From Scandinavium hiltneri (GTDB taxonomy: Bacteria > Pseudomonadota > Gammaproteobacteria > Enterobacterales > Enterobacteriaceae), in the NCBI RefSeq assembly GCF_024764835.1, contig NZ_JALIGE010000071.1, positions 124,001-188,000 on the forward strand: 64,000 nucleotides of DNA, written 5' to 3'. This document shows positions 54,540 to 62,983 of the stretch, piece by piece. Within the stretch, counting starts at the first letter, position 1. The number at the start of each line of letters is the position of its first letter. The notes below the pieces were generated by a model. The model was not told the origin of the DNA. It saw only the letters and a list, made by a program, of their open reading frames with translations, and ran no database searches. The translations under genes and the position numbers were made by a program.

Positions 54540-55412
54540 ATGACTCGTAGCTACATCCCGCTAAATTCGTTGCGGGCGTTCGAAGCCGCGGCGCGACACC
54601 TTAGCTTTACTCACGCCGCCATCGAGCTCAACGTCACCCATTCGGCCATCAGCCAGCAGGTCAAAGCGCTGGAAGAACATCTGAACTGCCCGCTGTTTGT
54701 TCGCGTTTCGCGTGGATTACGGCTGACGACGGAAGGCGAAAGCCTGCTGCCGGTGCTGAATGATTCGTTCGATCGCATCGCGGGGATGCTGGACAGGTTC
54801 GCGGTTTCCCATGAGCGAGAAAAACTGAAGGTCGGCGTGGTGGGTACGTTTGCCACCGGGTTTCTGCTTCCCCGGCTGGAGGATTTCCGGCGTTGTTATC
54901 CGTATATCGATTTGCAGTTATCCACGCACAACAACCGGGTCGACCCGGCCGCTGAAGGGCTGGACTACACCATTCGCTACGGCAACGGCGCCTGGCACGA
55001 TACGGACGCCACGTTTTTATGCTCGGCCCCGCTGGCACCGCTGTGCAGCCCCGAACTGGCTGCGGCGCTGCGCACGCCGGACGATATTCTGCAATTCACG
55101 CTGCTGCGCTCATATCGACGCGATGAATGGAATTCCTGGTTCGAGGCGGCAGGCGAACAATCTCCGTCGCCCACACATCGGGTGATGGTCTTTGATTCGT
55201 CGGTGACGATGCTGGAAGCCGCCCAAGCCGGAATGGGTGTTGCCATCGCGCCGGTGAATATGTTCACCCACTTGTTCAACAGCGAGCGCATCACGCAACC
55301 CTTTGAATGCGAGATTAATCTCGGAAGTTACTGGCTCACGCGTATGCAGGCCCGACCACAAACCCCGGCGATGGATGATTTCGCCCGCTGGCTGGTGAAT
55401 CAGAGTTTGTAA
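54540..55412 (+). CDS. ampR: LysR-family regulator AmpR
   Basis: A 290-residue regulator of ampC. It starts MTRSYIPLNSLRAFEAAARHLSFTHAAIELN with the HTH at about 20-45 (HSAISQQVKALEEHL). The effector domain binds UDP-MurNAc-pentapeptide (repressing) or anhydro-muropeptides (activating). Regions such as VGVVGTFATGFLLPRL and LDYTIRYGNGAWHDTDATFL are typical of AmpR. It is divergent from ampC across 128 bp. Confidence 0.93.
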   Translation: MTRSYIPLNSLRAFEAAARHLSFTHAAIELNVTHSAISQQVKALEEHLNCPLFVRVSRGLRLTTEGESLLPVLNDSFDRIAGMLDRFAVSHEREKLKVGVVGTFATGFLLPRLEDFRRCYPYIDLQLSTHNNRVDPAAEGLDYTIRYGNGAWHDTDATFLCSAPLAPLCSPELAAALRTPDDILQFTLLRSYRRDEWNSWFEAAGEQSPSPTHRVMVFDSSVTMLEAAQAGMGVAIAPVNMFTHLFNSERITQPFECEINLGSYWLTRMQARPQTPAMDDFARWLVNQSL

Positions 55413-55493
55413 CTCTCCTTTCCATTAAGGGTGAACATGATTTGCCCTTGATGACTCTCTCCAACCCAATCACTTTCAAAACCCTTCCATTCC

Positions 55494-55576
55494 TTTCGAT
55501 TGTTTCGTTTATTCGATCTCAATCACAAAACAACATTCCGAAAGCCTATATTTTATTTCGAAGAAAAAAAACGAAA
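55494..55576 (+). promoter_or_regulatory. Repeated TTTCG/CGAAA motifs upstream of gatY, probable GatR operators
   Basis: Six pentamers TTTCG or CGAAA (or the near-match ATTCG) lie at 55494, 55503, 55511, 55539, 55556 and 55572 within 83 bp before gatY. DeoR-family repressors such as GatR bind repeated short motifs of this sort. A similar CTTTCGAAAT lies upstream of gatR (about 61068). Confidence 0.5.
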
Positions 55577-55591
55577 GAATTCGGAGGGAAA

Positions 55592-56446
55592 ATGTTCATC
55601 ATTTCGACCAAAGCGATGTTAAAGAAGGCCCAGCGTGAAGGTTATGCCGTCCCTGCTTTCAACATCCACAATCTCGAGACCCTGCAGGTGGTGGTTGAAA
55701 CCGCATCTGAGCTCCGCTCTCCGCTGATTGTGGCCGGTACGCCGGGAACGTTCAGCTATGCAGGAACAGGGAATATCGTGGCGATCGCCGCAGAGCTCGC
55801 CAGAAGCTACAACCACCCTCTCGCGGTCCACCTCGATCACCATGAAAGCGGAACTGACATTGAACAAAAGGTGAAAGCCGGTGTGCGGTCGGTGATGATC
55901 GACGGTTCCCACCACGCATTTACCGAAAATATCGCGTTAGTGAAAAGCGTTGCCGACGACTGCCATCGCTATGACGTCAGCGTGGAAGCCGAGCTGGGTC
56001 GCCTGGGCGGTCAGGAAGACGATTTGACCGTTGACGCCAAAGACACGCTGTATACCCATCCGATTCAGGCACGAGAATTCGTTGAAAAAACCGGTATTGA
56101 TTCACTGGCGGTCGCCATTGGTTCCGCCCATGGGCTGTACGTGGGTGAACCAAAACTCGACTTTGATCGTCTGGCAGAAATCCGACAGCAGGTCGATATC
56201 CCACTGGTTCTGCATGGCGCATCAGGGCTTCCGACAGAGGATATTCACCGCGCAATTACGCTGGGTATTTGCAAGGTAAACGTCGCGACCGAGCTCAAAA
56301 TAGCATTCGCTAATGCGCTTAAAGACTATTTGAGTATTCACCCCGATACCAGCGATCCGCGGCATTACATGATCCCCGCCAAATCAGCGATGAAGCAGGT
56401 CGTGCAGAAAGTTATTTTTGATTGCGGCAGTGAAGGAAAGCTGTAG
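55592..56446 (+). CDS. gatY: D-tagatose-1,6-bisphosphate aldolase, catalytic subunit
   Basis: A 284-residue zinc aldolase, the same length as E. coli GatY and close in sequence. It splits tagatose-1,6-bisphosphate to dihydroxyacetone phosphate and glyceraldehyde-3-phosphate. Zinc and active-site blocks are AVHLDHHESG, VEAELGRLGGQEDDL, VAIGSAHGLY and PLVLHGASGLPTED. The start at MFIISTKAMLKKAQ follows GGAGGG; the frame upstream is not coding. First gene of gatYZABCD. Confidence 0.94.
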   Translation: MFIISTKAMLKKAQREGYAVPAFNIHNLETLQVVVETASELRSPLIVAGTPGTFSYAGTGNIVAIAAELARSYNHPLAVHLDHHESGTDIEQKVKAGVRSVMIDGSHHAFTENIALVKSVADDCHRYDVSVEAELGRLGGQEDDLTVDAKDTLYTHPIQAREFVEKTGIDSLAVAIGSAHGLYVGEPKLDFDRLAEIRQQVDIPLVLHGASGLPTEDIHRAITLGICKVNVATELKIAFANALKDYLSIHPDTSDPRHYMIPAKSAMKQVVQKVIFDCGSEGKL

Positions 56447-56499
56447 CGACTGAATTTAATCATTTTAATTCAAAGCATTAACCACTTTCGGAGAACGTA

Positions 56500-57771
56500 G
56501 TGAAAGAGATAATCGCTCGACATAAACGCGGTGAACATTTGGGGATTTGCTCCGTTTGTTCGGCCCACCCTCTGGTCATTGAAGCCACCTTACGTTTCGA
56601 TCTGGATAGCGACAATAAAGTGCTCATCGAAGCGACCTCGAATCAGGTAAATCAGTTTGGGGGGTATACCGGAATGAAGCCCGCTGACTTTCGGGACTTT
56701 GTCTATGAGATTGCAAAAGACGTCGGTTTCCCACCAGAAAGGCTGATCCTCGGCGGCGATCATCTTGGGCCAAATTGCTGGCAAAACGAAGCCGCCGCAG
56801 TCGCCATGGAAAAATCCGTTGAATTGATTAAGGCCTATGTCACTGCTGGGTTCAGCAAAATCCACCTTGATGCGTCGATGTCTTGTGCTGATGACCCTAC
56901 GCCGCTGGATCCAATGATCGTCGCTGAACGTGCGGCCATCCTTTGCAAGGCCGCAGAAAACACAGCAACGGACGAACAAAAACGCGCTCTGACGTATGTC
57001 ATCGGCACCGAAGTTCCCGTCCCCGGCGGGGAAGCCAGCACCATCGGAACGGTCCATATTACACGTGAGAAAGACGCGGCCCACACCCTCGAAACCCATC
57101 AAGTTGCCTTCTGTGCATTAGGGCTGGAAGAAGCCTTAAGCCGGGTGATTGCGATTGTCGTGCAGCCAGGGGTGGAATTCGATCATACCCAGATCATTCA
57201 CTATCAACCGCATGCCGCCGAAGCGTTATCTGGCTGGATAAAGCAAACGCCAATGGTCTATGAGGCTCACTCTACGGACTATCAAACTCGTCAGGCATAC
57301 CACGCTCTGGTTCGCGACCACTATGCAATCCTGAAAGTAGGTCCAGCACTCACCTTTGCATTACGAGAAGCGATCTTTGCGTTGGCACAAATGGAAAACG
57401 AGCTGGTCTCTACTGAGCGTCGCAGCCGCGTGTTGGAAGTGATTGATGAGGTGATGCTCAACGAACCGGGTTACTGGAAGAAGTATTATCACCCGACCTG
57501 GAGCCAGGCGATGGTCGATATTCACTTCAGTCTCTCTGACCGGACCCGCTATTACTGGCCTCATCCGCGTATCAGACAGAGCGTGGAGAAACTGACGGCC
57601 AATCTGAATGAGGTCTCTCTTCCACTGGGATTAATCAGCCAGTTTATGCCGGTTCAGCTTGAACGCCTGTCGGAAGGTTCTCTCACTCTTACCCCGCACA
57701 ACCTGATTATCGACAAAATTCAGGACGTACTCAGGGCCTATCGTTTTGGCTGTACGGCACAAGCAGCCTGA
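56500..57771 (+). CDS. gatZ: Tagatose-1,6-bisphosphate aldolase accessory subunit GatZ
   Basis: A 423-residue subunit needed for full activity and stability of GatY. It starts with GTG (MKEIIARHKRGEHLGICSVCSAHPLVIEA). Conserved segments are LIEATSNQVNQFGGYTGM, LGGDHLGPNCWQ and KIHLDASMSCADDPTPL. It follows gatY by 53 bp and precedes gatA by 13 bp. Collinear with E. coli GatZ. Confidence 0.94.
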   Translation: MKEIIARHKRGEHLGICSVCSAHPLVIEATLRFDLDSDNKVLIEATSNQVNQFGGYTGMKPADFRDFVYEIAKDVGFPPERLILGGDHLGPNCWQNEAAAVAMEKSVELIKAYVTAGFSKIHLDASMSCADDPTPLDPMIVAERAAILCKAAENTATDEQKRALTYVIGTEVPVPGGEASTIGTVHITREKDAAHTLETHQVAFCALGLEEALSRVIAIVVQPGVEFDHTQIIHYQPHAAEALSGWIKQTPMVYEAHSTDYQTRQAYHALVRDHYAILKVGPALTFALREAIFALAQMENELVSTERRSRVLEVIDEVMLNEPGYWKKYYHPTWSQAMVDIHFSLSDRTRYYWPHPRIRQSVEKLTANLNEVSLPLGLISQFMPVQLERLSEGSLTLTPHNLIIDKIQDVLRAYRFGCTAQAA

Positions 57772-57784
57772 ATCCGGAGATTTT

Positions 57785-58252
57785 ATGAGCCAACTCTTTG
57801 TTCGAACCGGAATTACCTTCAGCTCGCGCCAGCAAGTGTTGGCGCATATTGGTGAAGAAATGCTGGCCAAAGGTGTCGTGCATGACACCTGGCCGGCGGC
57901 ATTACTGGAACGCGAAGCCGTATTCCCAACCGGCATTGCGCTTGAACAGCATGCCATCGCTATCCCTCACTGCGAGGCTGAACATGCAAAATCACCGGCG
58001 TTGTATTTGATTCGTCCCACCAGCCCGGTGAAATTTCAGCAGGCTGACGATGACGCGGAGATCCACGCATCCTTAATCATCGCCCTGATCGTTGAAAACC
58101 CAACGGCACAGTTGAAGCTGCTGCGTCGTCTTTTTGGTGAGCTGCAAAACCCGGACACCCTTGAAGCGTTGCTAAACGCCCCTGATACCGAACTGGCCAC
58201 GCTATTCCGGGAAACGGTTCTGGAACCGCAACTCTGCGTCCAGAACCAATAA
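57785..58252 (+). CDS. gatA: Galactitol PTS EIIA component
   Basis: A 155-residue phosphocarrier. The phospho-histidine is in AIAIPHCEAEHAKSP (about residue 62), after FPTGIALEQ. Start MSQLFVRTGITFSSRQQ follows GGAG. Works with GatB and GatC to import galactitol as galactitol-1-phosphate. Confidence 0.93.
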   Translation: MSQLFVRTGITFSSRQQVLAHIGEEMLAKGVVHDTWPAALLEREAVFPTGIALEQHAIAIPHCEAEHAKSPALYLIRPTSPVKFQQADDDAEIHASLIIALIVENPTAQLKLLRRLFGELQNPDTLEALLNAPDTELATLFRETVLEPQLCVQNQ

Positions 58253-58278
58253 GAAACTGATAATAAAAGGAATACCCT

Positions 58279-58563
58279 ATGAAACGTAAAATCATTGTGG
58301 CCTGCGGTGGTGCAGTAGCAACGTCAACCATGGCGGCAGAAGAGATCAAAGAGCTTTGCGAGTCGAACAATATCACTCTCGATTTAGTGCAATGTCGGGT
58401 AACGGAAATCGAAACTTATATGGATGGCGCAGATCTTATCTGCACCACCGCACGCGTTGATCGTACTTTTGGAGATATCCCGGTGGTTCACGGCATGCCG
58501 TTTGTCTCCGGCGTCGGTATCGAAGCCTTGCAACAAAAAATCCTGACCATCCTCGTGGGGTAA
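58279..58563 (+). CDS. gatB: Galactitol PTS EIIB component
   Basis: A 94-residue phosphocarrier with the phospho-cysteine in IVACGGAVATSTMAAEEI (about residue 9). Nearly identical in plan to E. coli GatB. It lies 26 bp after gatA and 4 bp before gatC. Confidence 0.95.
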   Translation: MKRKIIVACGGAVATSTMAAEEIKELCESNNITLDLVQCRVTEIETYMDGADLICTTARVDRTFGDIPVVHGMPFVSGVGIEALQQKILTILVG

Positions 58564-58567
58564 CGCC

Positions 58568-59941
58568 ATGTTTAGCGAAATAATGCGTTATATCCTCGAT
58601 TTAGGACCAACGGTGATGTTGCCTCTGGTGATCATCGTGTTCTCTAAAGCTCTGGGGATGAAGCTCGGCGATTGTTTCAAATCAGGGCTGCATATCGGCA
58701 TTGGTTTTGTCGGTATTGGGCTGGTGATCGGGTTGATGCTCGATTCCATTGGACCTGCGGCAAAATCCATGGCGGAACAGTTCCAGATAAACCTGCACGT
58801 GGTGGATATCGGCTGGCCGGGTTCATCTCCAATGACCTGGGCTTCGCAAATTGCGCTTGTTGCCATTCCGATTGCTATTGGCGTTAACATCCTCATGCTC
58901 GTCACCCGCATGACCCGCGTCGTCAACGTCGATATCTGGAATATCTGGCACATGACCTTTACCGGCGCGATGTTGCACCTGGCTACTGGCTCATACTGGA
59001 TTGGTATTCTCGGGGTCGTGCTTCACGCCGCGTTCGTCTACAAACTGGGTGACTGGTTTGCCAAAGATACCCGAGACTTCTTCGGGCTGGAAGGTATCGC
59101 TATCCCGCATGGGTCTTCTGCTTATCTCGGGCCAATCGCCGTACTGGTCGATACGGTCATTGAAAAAATTCCAGGCCTGAATAGCATCCATTTCAGCGCC
59201 GATGATGTACAGAAACGCTTTGGCCCCTTCGGTGAACCGGTCACCGTGGGCTTTGTGATGGGGCTGGCGATTGGCTTACTTGCAGGTTATGACACCAAAG
59301 CTGTTCTGCAACTGGCGGTGAAAACGGCTGCTGTAATGCTGCTGATGCCACGAGTGATCAAACCGATTATGGATGGCTTAACCCCTATTGCGAAACATGC
59401 GCGTAAACGTCTGCAGGCTAAATTTGGCGGTCAGGAATTCCTGATTGGTCTGGATCCTGCGCTGCTGTTGGGGCACACCTCGGTGGTCTCTGCGAGCCTG
59501 ATTTTCATTCCGCTGACCATTCTGATTGCCGTTCTGGTTCCGGGTAATCAGGTTCTGCCGTTTGGCGACCTGGCAACTATCGGTTTCTTCGTGGCTATGG
59601 CGGTTGCGGTTCATCAGGGCAACCTGTTCCGCACGCTAATTTCAGGCGTCATCATTATGGGGATCACGCTATGGATTGCCACACAAACCATCGGCTTACA
59701 TACCCAGCTGGCGCAAAACGCCGGAGCGTTGAAAGCCGGGGGCATGGTGGCCTCAATGGACCAGGGCGGTTCGCCGATTACCTGGCTGCTTATCCAACTC
59801 TTCACCTGGCAGAACATCACCGGCTTCGTCATTATCGCCGTGGTTTACCTGACCGGCGTGCTGCTAACCTGGCGTCGCGCGCGTAACTATATCGCCTCTG
59901 AAAAAGCCGCTGCCCTTCAACAGGCCGAAAACCTCTCTTAA
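58568..59941 (+). CDS. gatC: Galactitol PTS EIIC permease
   Basis: A 457-residue polytopic permease (MFSEIMRYILDLGPTVMLPLVII at the start; KIPGLNSIHFSADDVQKRFGPFGEP; LDPALLLGHTSVVSASLIFIPL). It is uninterrupted here, unlike E. coli K-12, where gatC carries a frameshift. A GGGGGAG/CTCCCCC hairpin (59949-59968) separates it from gatD. Confidence 0.95.
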   Translation: MFSEIMRYILDLGPTVMLPLVIIVFSKALGMKLGDCFKSGLHIGIGFVGIGLVIGLMLDSIGPAAKSMAEQFQINLHVVDIGWPGSSPMTWASQIALVAIPIAIGVNILMLVTRMTRVVNVDIWNIWHMTFTGAMLHLATGSYWIGILGVVLHAAFVYKLGDWFAKDTRDFFGLEGIAIPHGSSAYLGPIAVLVDTVIEKIPGLNSIHFSADDVQKRFGPFGEPVTVGFVMGLAIGLLAGYDTKAVLQLAVKTAAVMLLMPRVIKPIMDGLTPIAKHARKRLQAKFGGQEFLIGLDPALLLGHTSVVSASLIFIPLTILIAVLVPGNQVLPFGDLATIGFFVAMAVAVHQGNLFRTLISGVIIMGITLWIATQTIGLHTQLAQNAGALKAGGMVASMDQGGSPITWLLIQLFTWQNITGFVIIAVVYLTGVLLTWRRARNYIASEKAAALQQAENLS

Positions 59942-59988
59942 TTACTTTGGGGGAGCCTGCACTCCCCCGCACCTTTCTGGAGAATCGT

Positions 59989-61032
59989 ATGAAATCAGTG
60001 GTGATCCACGCTGAGGGAAAAGTGCGCGTTGAAGAACGTCCTATTCCACAGTTAAAAACCAAGGATGACGTATTGGTCAAAATCGTGAGTTCCGGGCTCT
60101 GCGGGTCAGATATTCCGCGTATTTTCGCCCAAGGTGCGCACTATTATCCGATAACGTTAGGACATGAATTTAGCGGTTATGTTGAATCTTATGGCTCTGA
60201 GGTGAGCGACCTGCAACCCGGCGACGCCGTTGCCTGCGTGCCTCTCCTGCCGTGCTTTACATGCCCGCAGTGCAAACATGGATTCTTCTCACTCTGCAAG
60301 CAGTACCAGTTTGTCGGCTCACGCAGCGAAGGCGGAAATGCAGAATACGTCGTGGTCAAACGCGCGAACCTCTACCGTCTGCCGTCGACAATGCCCGTGG
60401 AGGATGGCGCGTTCATCGAGCCTATCACCGTCGGCTTGCATGCCTTCAACCTGGCTCAGGGCTGCGATGGGAAAAACGTGGTCATCGTCGGGGCAGGAAC
60501 CATCGGTTTGCTGGCAATGCAGTGCGCACGTGAACTGGGTGCGAAAAGCATTACCGCGATAGATATCAACCCAGAAAAACTTGAATTAGCCAAAACCCTG
60601 GGCGCGACTCACGCATTAAACAGTCGTGAAATGAGTGCGGATGATATTCAGTCTGTGCTCACAGAGCATCAGTTTGATCAACTCATTCTCGAAACGGCAG
60701 GTACGCCGCAGACCGTCGTACTGTCGATTGAAATCGCCGGGCCACGGGCCCAGGTTGCGCTGGTAGGAACACTGCATAGAGATTTGATGCTGGCATCCAC
60801 CGTCTTCGGACAGATTCTGCGAAAAGAACTCACGCTGCTCGGCAGCTGGATGAATTACTCCAGCCCATGGCCGGGAACAGAATGGGAAACAGCCACCAGG
60901 CTGTTGACAGAGAAACGCCTCCAGCTTGATCCGTTGATTGCTCATCGGGGCGATATGGAAAGTTACGCCATCACGATTGAAGCGTTAAACGGTGCGCCGA
61001 TGCAGGGAAAAATACTGCTTAGTCTGCCTTAA
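59989..61032 (+). CDS. gatD: Galactitol-1-phosphate 5-dehydrogenase
   Basis: A 347-residue zinc-containing medium-chain dehydrogenase oxidising galactitol-1-phosphate to tagatose-6-phosphate. Catalytic zinc ligands are in SSGLCGSDIP and LGHEFSGYVE; structural zinc cysteines in PCFTCPQCKHGFFSLC; the NAD Rossmann motif is VVIVGAGTIGLLAMQCA. The start MKSVVIHAEGK follows a GGAG site. Tagatose-6-phosphate kinase is not encoded in the operon, as in E. coli. Confidence 0.94.
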   Translation: MKSVVIHAEGKVRVEERPIPQLKTKDDVLVKIVSSGLCGSDIPRIFAQGAHYYPITLGHEFSGYVESYGSEVSDLQPGDAVACVPLLPCFTCPQCKHGFFSLCKQYQFVGSRSEGGNAEYVVVKRANLYRLPSTMPVEDGAFIEPITVGLHAFNLAQGCDGKNVVIVGAGTIGLLAMQCARELGAKSITAIDINPEKLELAKTLGATHALNSREMSADDIQSVLTEHQFDQLILETAGTPQTVVLSIEIAGPRAQVALVGTLHRDLMLASTVFGQILRKELTLLGSWMNYSSPWPGTEWETATRLLTEKRLQLDPLIAHRGDMESYAITIEALNGAPMQGKILLSLP

Positions 61033-61033
61033 A

Positions 61034-61066
61034 AACGTGAGCCAGCGATCTACGCTGGCTCACGTT
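61034..61066 (+). terminator. Hairpin after gatD
   Basis: AACGTGAGCCAGCG and CGCTGGCTCACGTT form a perfect 14-bp stem with loop ATCTA right after gatD. It likely ends or attenuates the operon before gatR, which has its own upstream region. Confidence 0.75.
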
Positions 61067-61142
61067 CACTTTCGAAATTTATCGTTCACCTTTCACAACC
61101 CTTCGATTACACTAACCACAATTAATTGTCAGGCACATCAAG

Positions 61143-61916
61143 ATGAACTCATTTGAACGTAGGAACAAAATAGTCGAACTGGTTCACTCTCAGGGAAGCG
61201 TATTGGTTCTGGATCTTTCGAATGCCTTTGGAACCTCAGAGGTAACTATTCGTGCAGACCTGCGTTTGCTGGAAGATAAAGGGTTAGTCACACGCTTCCA
61301 TGGCGGAGCGGCAAAACCCGGAAGTAATTTAGCAGAAGCTGACACTCAGGAAGTTATGTTGGAAGATCGCTACAAGCTCGCCAGCGATCCTAAAAAGCGT
61401 ATTGCGCAAGCCGCAGCAAATATGATTGCTGAAGGTATGACGGTCATTCTCGACAGTGGAAGCACAACCCTGCTGATTGCCGAAGAGCTGGTCAAGAAAA
61501 CCAACATCACCGTGATAACCAACAGTCTGCCAGCCGCGTTTACCTTGGCGGAAAACAAAGACATCACGCTGGTTGTTTGCGGCGGCACGGTCCGGCATAA
61601 AACCCACTCCATGCACGGCACCGTTGCAGAGCAGTCATTACATGGCATAAGCGCCGATTTGATGTTTGTTGGCGCTGACGGCATTGATGCCACTAACGGG
61701 ATTACCACCTTTAACGAGGGTTATTCGATAAGCGGTGTAATGGCATCAGCCGCACACAACGTTATCGCCGTGCTGGACGCGACTAAATTCAACCGTCGTG
61801 GATTCAACCAGGTGCTGCCGATGAACAAGATTAATTGTGTCATTACTGACAGCAGTATCAGTAAACAAGACGTCGCAGCCCTGGAAAAAACGGGAGTCGA
61901 ACTGCGAACCGTTTGA
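61143..61916 (+). CDS. gatR: Galactitol operon repressor, DeoR family
   Basis: A 257-residue DeoR-type repressor: N-terminal HTH (RRNKIVELVHSQGSVLVLDLSNAF...SEVTIRADLRLLEDKGLVTRFHGGA) and the C-terminal sugar-phosphate-sensing domain with ILDSGSTTLLIAEEL and TFNEGYSISGVMA. It is intact; in E. coli K-12 gatR is broken by an IS element. It is set apart from gatD by a hairpin. Confidence 0.93.
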   Translation: MNSFERRNKIVELVHSQGSVLVLDLSNAFGTSEVTIRADLRLLEDKGLVTRFHGGAAKPGSNLAEADTQEVMLEDRYKLASDPKKRIAQAAANMIAEGMTVILDSGSTTLLIAEELVKKTNITVITNSLPAAFTLAENKDITLVVCGGTVRHKTHSMHGTVAEQSLHGISADLMFVGADGIDATNGITTFNEGYSISGVMASAAHNVIAVLDATKFNRRGFNQVLPMNKINCVITDSSISKQDVAALEKTGVELRTV

Positions 61917-61959
61917 TTTAGGATGGATGATCCGAAAGCGCTACCTGATTTTCTTCCGT

Positions 61960-61991
61960 CATGTCTTCCGCCACGACTGTCGGAAGACATG
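61960..61991 (+). terminator. Hairpin after gatR
   Basis: CATGTCTTCCG and CGGAAGACATG are perfect 11-bp arms with a 10-base loop, 44 bp after the gatR stop. A T tract is lacking. Confidence 0.55.
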
Positions 61992-62053
61992 CTTCGGCTG
62001 GCAATACCTTTTTGATTCAACCGCTACCCATCCAAGGACAGCGGCTCATCGTG

Positions 62054-62920
62054 TCACTCGCCCTGCTGTTCCAGCGCGTACTTATACAGCGCGTTTTTCT
62101 TCACGCCGTGGATTTCAGCGGCGATGGCAGCGGCTTTCTTCAGCGGCAGTTCGGCCTGCAGCAGCGCCAGGGTGCGTAGTGCTTCCGCAGGCAGCGCGTC
62201 GTCGCTCTGCACTTTGAAACCTTCAATGATCAGCACCATTTCGCCTTTGCGGCGGTTTTCGTCTTCTTTCACCCACGCCAGCAGTTCGCCAATCGGTGCG
62301 CCAGTGATGGTTTCCCAGGTTTTAGTCAGCTCACGGGCCAGCACCACGTAGCGGCTTTCGCCCAGTACCGTGCAGATATCTTCCAGGCTTTCCAGCAGTC
62401 GATGGGTGGATTCGTAGAAAATCAGGGTGCGGGGTTCGTTTTCTAATGCACGCAGCGCATCGCGACGGCCTTTTGATTTGGCTGGCAGGAAACCTTCGTA
62501 GCAGAATTTATCGGAAGGCAGACCCGCCGCGCTCAGCGCCGCGATAGCCGCACATGGGCCAGGCAGCGGTACCACACGAATGCCCGCCTCACGGCAGGTG
62601 CGCACCAGGTGATAACCCGGATCGTTAATCAGTGGCGTTCCGGCATCGGAAACCAACGCGATATTCTGCCCTTCTTTCAGCTTCGCCAGAAGTGTTTCAG
62701 CCTTTTGCTGTTCATTGTGGTCATGAAGGGCAAATAAACGGGCGTTTATGGCAAAATGTTGCAGCAGTAAACCGGTATGGCGAGTATCTTCCGCAGCAAT
62801 GAGATCAACAGCTTGAAGTATTTCCAGCGCACGTTGGGTGATGTCGCCAAGATTACCGATTGGCGTGGGTACAATATAGAGCTGCCCCTGAGAATTGTCC
62901 GCTGATTCGCGTTGTTTCAT
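62054..62920 (-). CDS. rsmI: 16S rRNA (cytidine-1402-2'-O)-methyltransferase
   Basis: A 288-residue SAM-dependent tetrapyrrole-methylase-fold enzyme (YraL/RsmI). Typical segments are LYIVPTPIGNLGDITQRAL, AAEDTRHTGLLLQHF, LVSDAGTPLINDPG and PLPGPCAAIAALSAAGLP. It methylates C1402 in the decoding centre together with RsmH. It is divergent from lpoA across 63 bp, exactly as in E. coli. Confidence 0.95.
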   Translation of the reverse strand: MKQRESADNSQGQLYIVPTPIGNLGDITQRALEILQAVDLIAAEDTRHTGLLLQHFAINARLFALHDHNEQQKAETLLAKLKEGQNIALVSDAGTPLINDPGYHLVRTCREAGIRVVPLPGPCAAIAALSAAGLPSDKFCYEGFLPAKSKGRRDALRALENEPRTLIFYESTHRLLESLEDICTVLGESRYVVLARELTKTWETITGAPIGELLAWVKEDENRRKGEMVLIIEGFKVQSDDALPAEALRTLALLQAELPLKKAAAIAAEIHGVKKNALYKYALEQQGE

Positions 62921-62983
62921 TGTTTAGTCCGTATTGCCGATTTAATATTGAGCATTGAGCTAAAAAAATATCACTGGATACGT

